From the NCBI RefSeq assembly GCF_030403775.1, contig NZ_JAQMWQ010000024.1:28671-92670 (forward strand): 64,000 nt of DNA, given 5' to 3'. The stretch comes from Paenibacillus sp. BSR1-1 (GTDB taxonomy: Bacteria > Bacillota > Bacilli > Bacillales > Cytobacillaceae). How positions within the stretch are numbered: position 1 is the first letter of the stretch; every line of letters begins with the position of its first letter. A model generated the notes under the pieces. The model was not told the DNA's origin. It ran no database searches and saw only the letters and a program-made list of their open reading frames with translations. A program made the translations under genes and the position numbers. Below are positions 16,008 through 25,050 of this stretch, one piece after another.

Positions 16008-17171
16008 TTGCTAGATACGACCACGACCATAAAAAACAGGATTTTTCTCTCGTCTCCCCACATGAGCGGCTCAGAAATGAAGTATATCAATGAAGCGTTC
16101 GCAACCAATTGGATTGCACCATTAGGACCAAATGTAGATGCATTTGAGAAGGAACTCGCAAGCTTTGTGGGTATAAATGCTGCGGCAGCAGTAAGCTCAG
16201 GGACAGCTGCGATTCATTTAGCATTACAATTATTGGATGTTAAAAAGGGAGATATCGTTTTTTGCTCCAGTCTAACATTTGTCGCGAGTGCCAATCCAAT
16301 CCTGTACCAAGGTGCTGAACCCGTTTTTATTGATTCCGAACCGGAGACATGGAATATGTCCCCCTTAGCGTTGGAAGAAGCTTTTAAGGATGCTGCTTCA
16401 GCTAATAGACTGCCCAAAGCAGTGGTCATTGTGAATCTTTATGGTCAGTCTGCAAAAATGGATGAGCTAATAACCATTTGTAAAAATTACAACGTTCCCA
16501 TCATAGAAGATGCAGCCGAATCACTTGCTTCCATGTATAAAGGGAAGGCTAGTGGAACGTTCGGCGATTTTGGCATCTATTCATTTAATGGCAATAAGAT
16601 TATCACAACCTCCGGCGGAGGCATGCTTATTTCCAATAATATAGAAGCCCTTCAAAAAGCAAGGTTCATAGCAACCCAAGCAAGAGATCCTGCCCCGCAT
16701 TATCAGCATAGTGAAATCGGCTACAATTATCGAATGAGTAACATCTTGGCGGGTATCGGCAGAAGTCAGCTTGAAGTTTTGGAAGAGCGGGTCAAAGCAA
16801 GAAGAGCCATTTTTGATATGTATTTTCAAGAATTATATAGCATTCCTGGTCTATCTTTTATGCCAGAATTAAAAAACACATTCTCGAACCGGTGGTTAAC
16901 GGCTTTAACAATAGATGAGGAAATAACAGGTTTCTCAGTAAACAAATTACTTGCTGCGCTAGATTCCGAGAATATCGAAGCAAGACCTGTTTGGAAGCCG
17001 CTCCACCTGCAGCCCCTGTTCGATAAAAATAAATACTATTCGCATAACCACAATATGAGTGTTTCAGAAGAACTCTTTCAAACAGGAATTTGTTTACCCT
17101 CTGGTTCCAATATGACGTTAGAAGATCAGATGAGAGTAATAGAATGTATTAAAAAAGCTTTGATTGGATGA
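16008..17171 (+). CDS. epsN: DegT/DnrJ/EryC1 sugar aminotransferase (EpsN type)
   Basis: A 387-aa PLP-dependent aminotransferase for nucleotide-linked keto sugars. The PLP lysine is in FNGNKIITTSGGGM, and the cofactor-binding Asp is in PIIEDAAESL. The substrate is presumably the 4-keto sugar made by EpsC, giving a UDP-4-amino-4,6-dideoxy sugar. I start it at TTG 16008, 8 nt after GGAGG; the longer frame from TTG 15993 lacks a ribosome binding site and would overlap it. In B. subtilis an acetyltransferase (EpsM) completes this branch, but none is present here. Confidence 0.92.
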   Translation: MLDTTTTIKNRIFLSSPHMSGSEMKYINEAFATNWIAPLGPNVDAFEKELASFVGINAAAAVSSGTAAIHLALQLLDVKKGDIVFCSSLTFVASANPILYQGAEPVFIDSEPETWNMSPLALEEAFKDAASANRLPKAVVIVNLYGQSAKMDELITICKNYNVPIIEDAAESLASMYKGKASGTFGDFGIYSFNGNKIITTSGGGMLISNNIEALQKARFIATQARDPAPHYQHSEIGYNYRMSNILAGIGRSQLEVLEERVKARRAIFDMYFQELYSIPGLSFMPELKNTFSNRWLTALTIDEEITGFSVNKLLAALDSENIEARPVWKPLHLQPLFDKNKYYSHNHNMSVSEELFQTGICLPSGSNMTLEDQMRVIECIKKALIG

Positions 17172-17203
17172 GACCAAATGTCTACCTATAACAGGAGGAA
17201 AAA

Positions 17204-17941
17204 ATGGATGTAACAGTAGGGTTATTAGATATATTAAAAACCATGAAGAAACGCTGGAAACTAATTATTTGCATAACAGTCATTGCTGCATTAATTAGCG
17301 GAGGGGTTTCTTATTTTATCCTGAAGCCAGTATACCAAGCATCAACTCAAATACTAGTAAATCAAAAAAATACAGAGAATAAACTCGACTATACACTTTT
17401 ACAAAGCAATGTAGATCTAATTAATACGTATAGTGTCATCTTAAAAAGTCCTGTCATTCTGGAGAAGGTCATTGATCAACTTGATCTTGACGTTACCTTG
17501 GAGGAACTGAATAAAAATCTTACCGTAACAAGTAAAGAAAATTCACAGGTATTCTCCTTGACGGTTGAAGACCATGATGCACAAAAGGCAGTTGAAATTG
17601 CCAATACCGTGTCAGAAACGTTTCAATCAGAAATCAAAGGGATTATGAATGTTGACAATGTGAGTATTATTGCAAGGGCCGAATTAAAACAGAACCCAGT
17701 GCCCGTTAAACCAAAGCCATTACTAAATATTGGCATTTCCATAGTCATTGGATTAATACTTGGAATTGGAATCGCTCTCCTTAAAGATTTCATGGATGGA
17801 ACATTGAAGGATGATCAGGATACTGCTGCTTGCCTGGGTGTGCCTGTTCTCGGCTCTATTCAAAAAATATCGAAGGCGCATGTAAAGGAAGGTAAAAATT
17901 CGGCTGTACAAACAATGGGGGGGGAAACGATTGTCTCGTAA
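17204..17941 (+). CDS. epsA: Wzz-type chain-length modulator / BY-kinase activator
   Basis: A 245-aa membrane protein with helices at about residues 20-41 and 176-198 flanking an extracytoplasmic region. The proline-rich QNPVPVKPKP motif lies before the second helix, as in Wzz/CapA proteins. The cytoplasmic tail would activate the BY-kinase encoded next, whose start overlaps this gene by 11 bp. In B. subtilis this gene is the first of the operon (epsA); here it comes third, after the epsC and epsN homologues. Confidence 0.9.
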   Translation: MDVTVGLLDILKTMKKRWKLIICITVIAALISGGVSYFILKPVYQASTQILVNQKNTENKLDYTLLQSNVDLINTYSVILKSPVILEKVIDQLDLDVTLEELNKNLTVTSKENSQVFSLTVEDHDAQKAVEIANTVSETFQSEIKGIMNVDNVSIIARAELKQNPVPVKPKPLLNIGISIVIGLILGIGIALLKDFMDGTLKDDQDTAACLGVPVLGSIQKISKAHVKEGKNSAVQTMGGETIVS

Positions 17942-18620
17942 ATTGAAAAAAAGAGAGAAAAAAAATGTTCATTTAATATCCCATTTGAATCCAAAATCAC
18001 CGATAACGGAACAGTACCGGTTAATTAGAAATAATTTACATTTTTCTTCAGTGGATAAAAATATTCATTCCATCGTAGTAACTTCACCAGAACCCTCTGA
18101 CGGAAAATCGACAACCTCCGCTAATCTCGCCATCGTATTGTCACAAAAGGGAAAAAAGGTGCTACTTGTGGATGTTGATTTGCGAAAACCCACCGTTCAT
18201 TATGCTTTTAACGTAAGTAACATCGACGGCTTAACCAGCGTTTTGACAAGAGATATTAGCTTAGATCAAGCAATTATTAAAACGTCTGTCCCAAACCTGG
18301 ACGTATTAACATGCGGACCCATCCCCCCTAATCCTTCAGAATTATTAGATTCAAAAGCAATGGAACTTGTAATGGAAGAAGTAAAGGGGTCCTATGATTA
18401 TGTTGTATTCGATACCCCGCCATTGCTGGTTGTAACAGATGCACAAATTTTAGCCAATAAATGCGATGGTGTAGTGATGGTAGTTGCCAGTGGAAAGACT
18501 AAACGGGATCGGGCAATGAGAGCAAAGGAATTGATAGAAAAAGCAAATGCCCACTTGCTTGGTGTCGTTGTGAATGGAGTGGAATCTAAGCACGGGACCT
18601 ATTACGGCGAGTATAGTTAA
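17931..18620 (+). CDS. epsB: Bacterial tyrosine kinase (BY-kinase)
   Basis: A 229-aa cytoplasmic kinase. It shows EQYRLIRNNL, Walker A (SPEPSDGKSTTSANLA), Walker A' (LLVDVDLRKP) and Walker B (YVVFDTPP). The C-terminal tyrosine cluster is short, Tyr224, Tyr225 and Tyr228 in GTYYGEYS. It autophosphorylates there and with its modulator sets polysaccharide length and export. Start is TTG 17931 behind a GGGGGGG tract. It sits between the modulator and the phosphatase that would reverse its action. Confidence 0.93.
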   Translation: MSRKLKKREKKNVHLISHLNPKSPITEQYRLIRNNLHFSSVDKNIHSIVVTSPEPSDGKSTTSANLAIVLSQKGKKVLLVDVDLRKPTVHYAFNVSNIDGLTSVLTRDISLDQAIIKTSVPNLDVLTCGPIPPNPSELLDSKAMELVMEEVKGSYDYVVFDTPPLLVVTDAQILANKCDGVVMVVASGKTKRDRAMRAKELIEKANAHLLGVVVNGVESKHGTYYGEYS

Positions 18621-18637
18621 TAAAGGTGGCTGGTCAA

Positions 18638-19402
18638 ATGATCGATATTCATAGTCATATTATCCCTTGTGTTGATGACGGCCCCCAAGATCATATCCAA
18701 GGGTTAGACATGGCGAGAGCGGCCGTAAAAAACGGAATTTCCCATCTATTTGCAACCCCGCACCATCATAATGGACAATTTGAAAATCCAAAGAAGCAAA
18801 TTTTAGCCCATATAAGACGGTTCAATCAATCCTTACACGAAGAGAATATTCCACTTACCGTTCACCTGGGTCAAGAATTAAGAATTCATCGGGAATTGTT
18901 TCATTCACTAAAAATGGATGAAGTTTTGACCCTTGATGATCAAGGAAGGTACTTGTTATTAGAGCTTCCATCAGGGGAAGTTCCATTTTACACTAGTGAA
19001 ATTGTTTATGAACTTTTATTGAGGGAAATCATCCCGATTATTGTGCATCCTGAGAGAAATCAAGGCTTTATCGAGAATACGAATCAACTTTTTGAACTAG
19101 TTCAAGAAGGAGCGTTAACCCAGCTGACAGCAGGTAGTATCATCGGTCAGTTTGGAAAAAAGGTTAAAGCCTTTTCCGAAAAAATCATCGAACATAATTT
19201 GGCGCATTTTATTGGCTCTGATGCCCATAACACAAGAACAAGGAGATTCTGCCTCCAAGAAGCCTATGAAGCCGTCACCAAAAAATATGACATACAGCGT
19301 ACATTCTATTTTAGAGAAAATGCGGAACTGCTTATGAGGGGTCAAACAATAATAAAAGAACAACCTGCACCAATAAGAAAAAAGCTATTGGGTATTTTCT
19401 AA
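18638..19402 (+). CDS. ywqE: PHP-type tyrosine-protein phosphatase (CpsB/YwqE)
   Basis: A 254-aa metal-dependent phosphatase of the polymerase-and-histidinol-phosphatase fold. Metal ligands are visible in DIHSHIIPCVDDG, FATPHHHNG, IVHPERN and GSDAHNT. It dephosphorylates the BY-kinase. ATG 18638 is favoured over GTG 18626 because AAAGGTGG (18622-18629) lies 8 nt upstream of the ATG and overlaps the GTG. B. subtilis eps lacks this gene, which is found with the ywqCDE cluster there; here both systems are joined in one operon. Confidence 0.92.
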   Translation: MIDIHSHIIPCVDDGPQDHIQGLDMARAAVKNGISHLFATPHHHNGQFENPKKQILAHIRRFNQSLHEENIPLTVHLGQELRIHRELFHSLKMDEVLTLDDQGRYLLLELPSGEVPFYTSEIVYELLLREIIPIIVHPERNQGFIENTNQLFELVQEGALTQLTAGSIIGQFGKKVKAFSEKIIEHNLAHFIGSDAHNTRTRRFCLQEAYEAVTKKYDIQRTFYFRENAELLMRGQTIIKEQPAPIRKKLLGIF

Positions 19403-19439
19403 CTGGAATAAAAAATTATTAAAGGTGGCATACCTTTTC

Positions 19440-20972
19440 ATGCGGACAAAAAAAGCCTTTTATATTATGATTTCAAGCCTTTCCTATCAATTGGTTTATG
19501 CACTGATTGGCTTAATTCTGCCGAGATTATTCATAACCGTTTATGGATCAGCCGTCAACGGACTTATGCTGTCCATTCGCCAATTTTTGAATTTCTTAAA
19601 TATTGTAGAATCAGGAATTGGGCTGACATCAATAACAGCTTTATTAAAGCCAATGGCAGCAAATGATAAAGATGCAGCAAACGGAATTTTATCTGCCGCA
19701 AAATTACTTTATCTGCGGGCGGGGTATATACTTGTCAGTTTCATTGCATTGCTTGCAATTTTCTATCCTTTTTTGATTACTGATCAGGTTAGCTATCAAA
19801 TCGCTTTTTTCCTGGTTCTAATTTTGGGAGGCAACAGTTTTGTAGACTTTTTTATTATTGGAAAGTATAAAGTGCTGCTTACCGCAGATCAAAGAGTCTA
19901 TGTATTAACAAATATACAAATTATCGGTTTAATTGCTAATTTAATTTCATACGTTATCCTCATTAAGGCTGGATGGGATGTACTTCTTGTTAATGGCATT
20001 GCCACTTGTTTTTTTGCATCCAAATCTATTTTGTTATTGGCCTATGTCAAAAAACAATATCCAAATGTCAGTTTTAAGGAAAAACCGGATACAGAAGCAT
20101 TAGCCCAGCGTTGGGATGTCTTTATTCACCAAATAACAGGAGTTATTGTGTTTAATACTCCCGTCATCATCATTACAATCTTTTTAGGGCTAAAGGAAGT
20201 AAGTGTATTCACAACGTATAATATGGTATTTTCTGCGATTACCTTATTAGTAACTTCTTTTTCGAGTGCCCTATTTGCAGGAATAGGGGACTTACTAGTT
20301 AGAGGCGAAAAAAATAGGGTTATTGAAGTTTATAACATTTTTGAATCTGTTTATTATGCCTTAATCGCCTGGGCCTTTACCACTGCGTATTTACTCATAC
20401 TTCCATTTATCAAGGTTTATACACATGGAGTTTCAGATGCGAACTATATCCGCCCGGAATTAGCTATTTTGTTTATTGCTGTAGGGGTGATAAGCAACAT
20501 TCGAGTTCCGGCCTATACATTAGTGAATTCCGCTGGTCACTTCAAAGAAACAAAGTATCGGGCGCTGGCAGAAGCTGTCATTAATTTACTTGCTTCCCTC
20601 ATCCTAGTTCAGATGTTTGGAACCGAGGGAGTACTATTTGGATCCATTTGCTCCTATACCTTCCGCACCATAGATGTTCTTTTATATGCTTCAAGAAATA
20701 TATTAAATGCCTCATTAAAACCGACAATCCTAAAAGTATTGACTAATATATTTCTTTCATTAGTTGCAGCTTTGCCAATTCATTGGTTGCTCAACATCGA
20801 TCCAAAGAATTTATTTGAATGGTTTGTTTATGCCATTCTCCTATCGATTTGGAATTTAATAATAATCGCTGTTGGCAATATCCTAATCGATCCAAAAATG
20901 TCCAAAAGTGTCCTTCAACGGGGCAGGCTTGTCTTTGGAAGAAAGGAGGCTGAGGAGAAATTGATGCTTTAG
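19440..20972 (+). CDS. Polysaccharide flippase (Wzx/MATE-like)
   Basis: A 510-aa protein with about 12-14 membrane helices of the polysaccharide-transport (MOP) superfamily. It should flip undecaprenyl-linked repeat units to the outer face of the membrane. ATG 19440 follows AAAGGTGG by 11 nt; GTG 19425 overlaps that site. The gene ends within the translation initiation region of the polymerase gene that follows. Confidence 0.88.
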   Translation: MRTKKAFYIMISSLSYQLVYALIGLILPRLFITVYGSAVNGLMLSIRQFLNFLNIVESGIGLTSITALLKPMAANDKDAANGILSAAKLLYLRAGYILVSFIALLAIFYPFLITDQVSYQIAFFLVLILGGNSFVDFFIIGKYKVLLTADQRVYVLTNIQIIGLIANLISYVILIKAGWDVLLVNGIATCFFASKSILLLAYVKKQYPNVSFKEKPDTEALAQRWDVFIHQITGVIVFNTPVIIITIFLGLKEVSVFTTYNMVFSAITLLVTSFSSALFAGIGDLLVRGEKNRVIEVYNIFESVYYALIAWAFTTAYLLILPFIKVYTHGVSDANYIRPELAILFIAVGVISNIRVPAYTLVNSAGHFKETKYRALAEAVINLLASLILVQMFGTEGVLFGSICSYTFRTIDVLLYASRNILNASLKPTILKVLTNIFLSLVAALPIHWLLNIDPKNLFEWFVYAILLSIWNLIIIAVGNILIDPKMSKSVLQRGRLVFGRKEAEEKLML

Positions 20973-21034
20973 CCGTTTTAAATCGCAGCACAACAAATCG
21001 AAATGTCTATTATTTTCTAATTCTACTGTTCTCT

Positions 21035-22219
21035 GTGTTCTTAAATCAAACGAGTATTATTGGAGGAATCAATTTTTCCCTGAGCGACTTGGTGATTTTA
21101 CTGTTGCTAGTTCATGTGGCTTGTAATGGGATTAGCGTTCCAGGATATTCGTTTGTTTATTTTTTGTTTTTGTCTGTCTTACTATTGGTGACAGCCATCT
21201 TTTATACCCCTTACAGATTTGGTGTTACGGCTGATTTTTATTCCATTATTAAGGAATATGCTAAACTGGCCGTCGTTTTTTTATATTTTATTATTGGGTA
21301 TAACCTAAAACATGAAGATCTTATAAAGATTTCGATAAAGTGGTATTCAATTGCAGCATTATTTGTCGGAACACTCGGAATATTTATTAATCTTTTAGGT
21401 TTGAAATTTCTTTATCAAATCTATGATTTTGGTGAAGACCGTTATAACGGTTTTATGAATGATCCGAACTATTTTGCTATTGTTCAAATCAGTGCCCTGC
21501 CATTTTTTTTAAGGTCTGAAAAAATGTTATTAAGGACGAAACTTTTTACTTATCTCATCATTTTAATCAGTATATTACTTTCAGGATCAAAAACGGGAAT
21601 GATTACGTTATTAATTTACACTACTGTATTTATTTTAGGGGAAATAGTTATAAACAAATTAAAACTTGGAACAATCCTCTTAATGCTTTTTGGTATTCTG
21701 CTTTTGGGAGCACTTTTTGAGCTGCTTGGGAAAAATTTAACCTTATTAACAGAAAAATCCGTACAATTCCATCGGATTAGTCTAATTTTTACTGACTTTA
21801 ATGCTGCTTTTAATGAGGGAGGCTCATCCCGGCTTCCGATTTGGAAGGCAGGCATTGAATTAATCGGATTATCACCTTTAGTTGGTGTGGGAGTGGGCAT
21901 GTATACCGCCGTTTCAGAAAAAGTTTCTGGCATTGATGCAGTTGCTCATAATACGTATATTCAAACCTTTTCGGAGTGGGGAGGTATTTTTGCAGCTATC
22001 TTTTTCATATATATTGCCTGCATAATTCTGAAGATAACGTTAAATAAACAGTTTCAAAGTAAGATCAATTATATGTTAAGGGATATATTAATTATTTTAT
22101 TGATAGGGTCCATGGCGGTCTCATTTAATAATGCTAGAATGTTTTGGTTCTTTTTAGGTTCATTGGTCTATTTGCTTAGCTCAAAAAATCTTGGGAAAGT
22201 GTCTGGTAGATTCTCTTAA
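21035..22219 (+). CDS. O-antigen ligase/polymerase-like membrane protein (Wzy)
   Basis: At least 394 aa with about 10-12 membrane helices; the long outer loop and the motif GSSRLPIWKAGIELI near LVGVGVGMY are typical of Wzy/WaaL proteins. It would polymerise repeat units outside the membrane. The first conventional start, GTG 21035, has no ribosome binding site and cuts into the first helix. The frame stays open upstream to ATT 20960, 10 nt after GGAGG, adding 25 residues (IDALAVLNRSTTNRNVYYF...), so the true start may be that non-standard codon. Confidence 0.82.
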   Translation: MFLNQTSIIGGINFSLSDLVILLLLVHVACNGISVPGYSFVYFLFLSVLLLVTAIFYTPYRFGVTADFYSIIKEYAKLAVVFLYFIIGYNLKHEDLIKISIKWYSIAALFVGTLGIFINLLGLKFLYQIYDFGEDRYNGFMNDPNYFAIVQISALPFFLRSEKMLLRTKLFTYLIILISILLSGSKTGMITLLIYTTVFILGEIVINKLKLGTILLMLFGILLLGALFELLGKNLTLLTEKSVQFHRISLIFTDFNAAFNEGGSSRLPIWKAGIELIGLSPLVGVGVGMYTAVSEKVSGIDAVAHNTYIQTFSEWGGIFAAIFFIYIACIILKITLNKQFQSKINYMLRDILIILLIGSMAVSFNNARMFWFFLGSLVYLLSSKNLGKVSGRFS

Positions 22220-22232
22220 TGGGGGGATATTA

Positions 22233-23354
22233 GTGAAAAAAGTACTTTTTGCAGCCTCTGTTTATTCACATTTCGCTTCCTTTCATAAACCCTTTATGAA
22301 AATGTTTCAACAGAAGGGTTATGAGGTACACGCGGTCGGAAGTAATTCTAGAAAACGGAAGGATGAACTACTTGATATTGGGGTCATTTGCCATGATGTC
22401 GATTTTGATCGAATGCCATTTTCCAAAAAAAATATGAGAGCAGTAAAGGAATTAAATGATTTATTCAGGCAACATTATTTCAACTTAATACATGTCCATA
22501 CACCGACAGCGGCTTTTTTAACAAGGTATGCAGCTTCAAAGCATAATCAAGGAAAAATTCTCTATACGGCGCATGGATTTCATTTTTTTAATGGAGCCTC
22601 TCGAAAAAATTGGCTTCTTTTTTATCCTGCTGAAAAACTTGCGAAACGATGGACAGACGGGTTGCTTGTTATGAATGAAGAGGATATTTCGTTAGGAAAA
22701 AGGCTTGGATTTATGGAAAACCATAATATGTTTCATGTTCACGGGGTTGGTGTGAACTTAAAAGAATTTAATGAAAAGCCTGGGGAGTTAATTGATATAA
22801 AGAACGAGTTAGGCTTGACTTCTGAAAACGTAATTATTAGCTGTATAGCAGAATTAAGTCCTCGGAAGAATCAATTATTTCTCCTTAAAAACTGGAACTC
22901 TATAGTAGACCAATGTCCAAATGCACATTTATTAATCATTGGGTATGGAGAAGATATGGAGAAAATCAAAGCTTTTATAGAGGAAAATTGGATTATGAAT
23001 GTTCATTTATTAGGATATAGAAAAGATATTCCAAGTATCATTGCAGCATCTGATATTGTGACATTAGTTTCCAAACATGAAGGGCTTCCCCGGTGCTTAA
23101 TGGAGGCAATGGCTGCAGCAAAACCAATAATCACGACAAATGTCCGCGGTTCAAGGGATTTAGTGGACAACGGGCATTGTGGCTTGGTTGTAGGCCTTGG
23201 TGATAACGAGGGTCTTATTCAAAGTTTTGTTAGATTAATTGAAGATAAACAATTAAGGATTAATTTCGGGAGACTAGGCCAACAGAAAATACAGGCGTAT
23301 AGCTTAGGAAATGTCTTAAATGAAATGGAAGAGATTTACTCACGTTATGTGTAA
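22233..23354 (+). CDS. epsD: GT4-family glycosyltransferase (EpsD-like)
   Basis: A 373-aa GT-B fold glycosyltransferase. The N-terminal half has ILYTAHGFHFFNGAS; the C-terminal donor site shows KHEGLPRCLMEAMAAAKPII with the conserved E-x7-E arrangement. No signal peptide or membrane helix is present, so it acts at the cytoplasmic face. GTG 22233 lies 6 nt after GGGGGG; the open frame from 22191 overlaps the polymerase gene and is unlikely. It resembles B. subtilis EpsD, though the assignment among GT4 members is tentative. Confidence 0.88.
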   Translation: MKKVLFAASVYSHFASFHKPFMKMFQQKGYEVHAVGSNSRKRKDELLDIGVICHDVDFDRMPFSKKNMRAVKELNDLFRQHYFNLIHVHTPTAAFLTRYAASKHNQGKILYTAHGFHFFNGASRKNWLLFYPAEKLAKRWTDGLLVMNEEDISLGKRLGFMENHNMFHVHGVGVNLKEFNEKPGELIDIKNELGLTSENVIISCIAELSPRKNQLFLLKNWNSIVDQCPNAHLLIIGYGEDMEKIKAFIEENWIMNVHLLGYRKDIPSIIAASDIVTLVSKHEGLPRCLMEAMAAAKPIITTNVRGSRDLVDNGHCGLVVGLGDNEGLIQSFVRLIEDKQLRINFGRLGQQKIQAYSLGNVLNEMEEIYSRYV

Positions 23355-23389
23355 ACATCAAAAATGGAATTTTAAGAGGGGCTAACAAT

Positions 23390-23488
23390 ATGGATAATCT
23401 ATTGAAAGATATTTTTTTCAAACTAGGTGTTTATGAATTTGCTAAAAAAAGGAAAAGGTTGGTGAAGGGAAATGAAGAGAATATTTGA
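23390..23488 (+). CDS. 32-residue microprotein overlapping the sugar transferase
   Basis: ATG 23390 is preceded by AAGAGGGG at 8-nt spacing and encodes MDNLLKDIFFKLGVYEFAKK plus a basic tail, ending TGA at 23486-23488. It overlaps the next gene by 17 bp in another frame, so it may act as a coupling leader or be a small amphipathic membrane-associated peptide. I know of no family. Confidence 0.5.
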   Translation: MDNLLKDIFFKLGVYEFAKKRKRLVKGNEENI

Positions 23489-24095
23489 TTTTATTCTTTC
23501 AATCCTTATAATAATCATTTTCTCCCCTGTTATCATCCTATTATCCATACTAGTTAGACTAAAACTTGGGTCACCTATTCTTTTTAAACAAGAACGTCCA
23601 GGATTGAATGGAAAACCCTTTTTGATTTATAAATTCCGAACAATGACAAATAAAAAGGACAACAATGGAAGTTTATTACCCGAACATCTAAGGTTGACAG
23701 GCTTTGGCAGTTTTATACGTAAATTTAGTCTGGATGAGTTACCCCAGTTAATAAATGTCATAAAAGGGGAAATTAGTTTAGTTGGACCGAGACCATTAAG
23801 AATGGACTACTTACCGTTATATACCCCTCTTCAGGCGAGGCGCCATGAGGTTAAACCAGGGATTACTGGTTGGGCACAAATTAAAGGTAGAAATTCTATA
23901 AGCTGGGAAGAAAGGTTTGAATTAGATGTTTGGTATGTTGATAATAAATCCTTCCTGTTAGATTTAAAAATATTAAGCATGACTCTTTTGAAGGTAATTA
24001 GACCACAAGGAATTAATCATGATGGTCATGTTTCAATGCCTGACTTTACAGGGACTAAGATGAGGAGTTCTTATGGAGAAAAAGAATCTAATTAA
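23472..24095 (+). CDS. epsL: Undecaprenyl-phosphate sugar-1-phosphate transferase (EpsL type)
   Basis: A 207-aa initiating transferase of the bacterial sugar transferase (PglC/WbaP core) family. It has one N-terminal re-entrant or membrane helix (residues 4-27), the catalytic FKQERPGLNGKPF and YKFRTM segments, the Asp-Glu pair in FSLDELPQLINV, and GPRPL plus KPGITGWAQIKGRN. It would place the EpsC/EpsN-made amino sugar phosphate on undecaprenyl phosphate. ATG with GAAGGGAA upstream; it overlaps the microprotein and, by 23 bp, the PLP enzyme that follows. Confidence 0.94.
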   Translation: MKRIFDFILSILIIIIFSPVIILLSILVRLKLGSPILFKQERPGLNGKPFLIYKFRTMTNKKDNNGSLLPEHLRLTGFGSFIRKFSLDELPQLINVIKGEISLVGPRPLRMDYLPLYTPLQARRHEVKPGITGWAQIKGRNSISWEERFELDVWYVDNKSFLLDLKILSMTLLKVIRPQGINHDGHVSMPDFTGTKMRSSYGEKESN

Positions 24096-25050
24096 GTTGC
24101 CAACTCCCTTAGATTTTTATGGGGAAATTAATGCAAATGAAGTTTTTATTAAAAGAGATGATATGACGGATCTGGCATTTGGCGGAAATAAAGTTAGAAA
24201 ACTAGAATATTTTATCGCCGATGCTATTAAATCAAATTGTGATTGTTTAGTGACATATGGCTCGCCCCAGTCAAATCATTGCAGGATAACTGCAGCAGCT
24301 GCAATTAAATTTAATCTTAGGCCAATTCTTATTCTTTCTGAAGAAAGTGGAATCAATTTTAACGGTAATTATTTTTTATATTCAGTAATGGATGCCGAAA
24401 TTCATTGGACTTCTACCTTAAAAGTTCCCGAAACAATAAAAAATGTCCTAGGCAAATTAAAAAAACAGGGCTGCCATCCATATTTTATACAAGGTGGCGG
24501 ACACGGAAATTTAGGGACGCATGCTTATAAGGAGGCTTTCTTGGAATTAAGCAATCAGATGCGTACAGAGCCAGATTTTATTTTTCATGCCACTGGGACT
24601 GGGACAACACAAGCAGGGTTAATTGTTGGATCAAAACAAAATCAAACAAAGTCAAAAATAGTAGGCATTAGTATTGCTAGGAAAAAAAATAGATGTCAAG
24701 AAGTAATAAAAGAATCCATTATCGATTATTTATCCTTCTACGATTCCGTCAAGATAATAGGTGATAATGATATCCTAGTCGAAGATAAATATATAGGAAA
24801 AGGATATTCCCATATTTATCCTGAGGTTTTGGAAACAATTAAAATGGCAGCTAAGAAGTCTAGTATATTTTTTGATCCGGTATATACGGGGAAAGCATTT
24901 TTCGGAATGGTGGATTATATAAAAAATAATAATATAAGAGGCAAAACAATAGTATTTATCCACACTGGAGGGACTCCATTATTATTTAATTATAGTAATA
25001 ATTTTAAAGAGGTTAAGGGGGAGATAGTTAATGAATATTTTAATATGTAG
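24073..25050 (+). CDS. PLP enzyme of the ACC deaminase / D-cysteine desulfhydrase family
   Basis: A 325-aa fold-type II PLP enzyme. The Schiff-base lysine is in AFGGNKVRKLEY, the substrate loop is YGSPQSNHCRITAA, phosphate binding is in HATGTGTTQAG, and the C-terminal IVFIHTGGTP is diagnostic. Relatives deaminate ACC or desulfurate D-cysteine, or racemise/eliminate amino acids; which reaction occurs here is unknown. It overlaps epsL by 23 bp and the ATP-grasp gene by 20 bp, so the three are translationally coupled. By eye it is AT-richer than the upstream eps genes, which may indicate separate acquisition. Confidence 0.87.
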   Translation: MEKKNLIKLPTPLDFYGEINANEVFIKRDDMTDLAFGGNKVRKLEYFIADAIKSNCDCLVTYGSPQSNHCRITAAAAIKFNLRPILILSEESGINFNGNYFLYSVMDAEIHWTSTLKVPETIKNVLGKLKKQGCHPYFIQGGGHGNLGTHAYKEAFLELSNQMRTEPDFIFHATGTGTTQAGLIVGSKQNQTKSKIVGISIARKKNRCQEVIKESIIDYLSFYDSVKIIGDNDILVEDKYIGKGYSHIYPEVLETIKMAAKKSSIFFDPVYTGKAFFGMVDYIKNNNIRGKTIVFIHTGGTPLLFNYSNNFKEVKGEIVNEYFNM

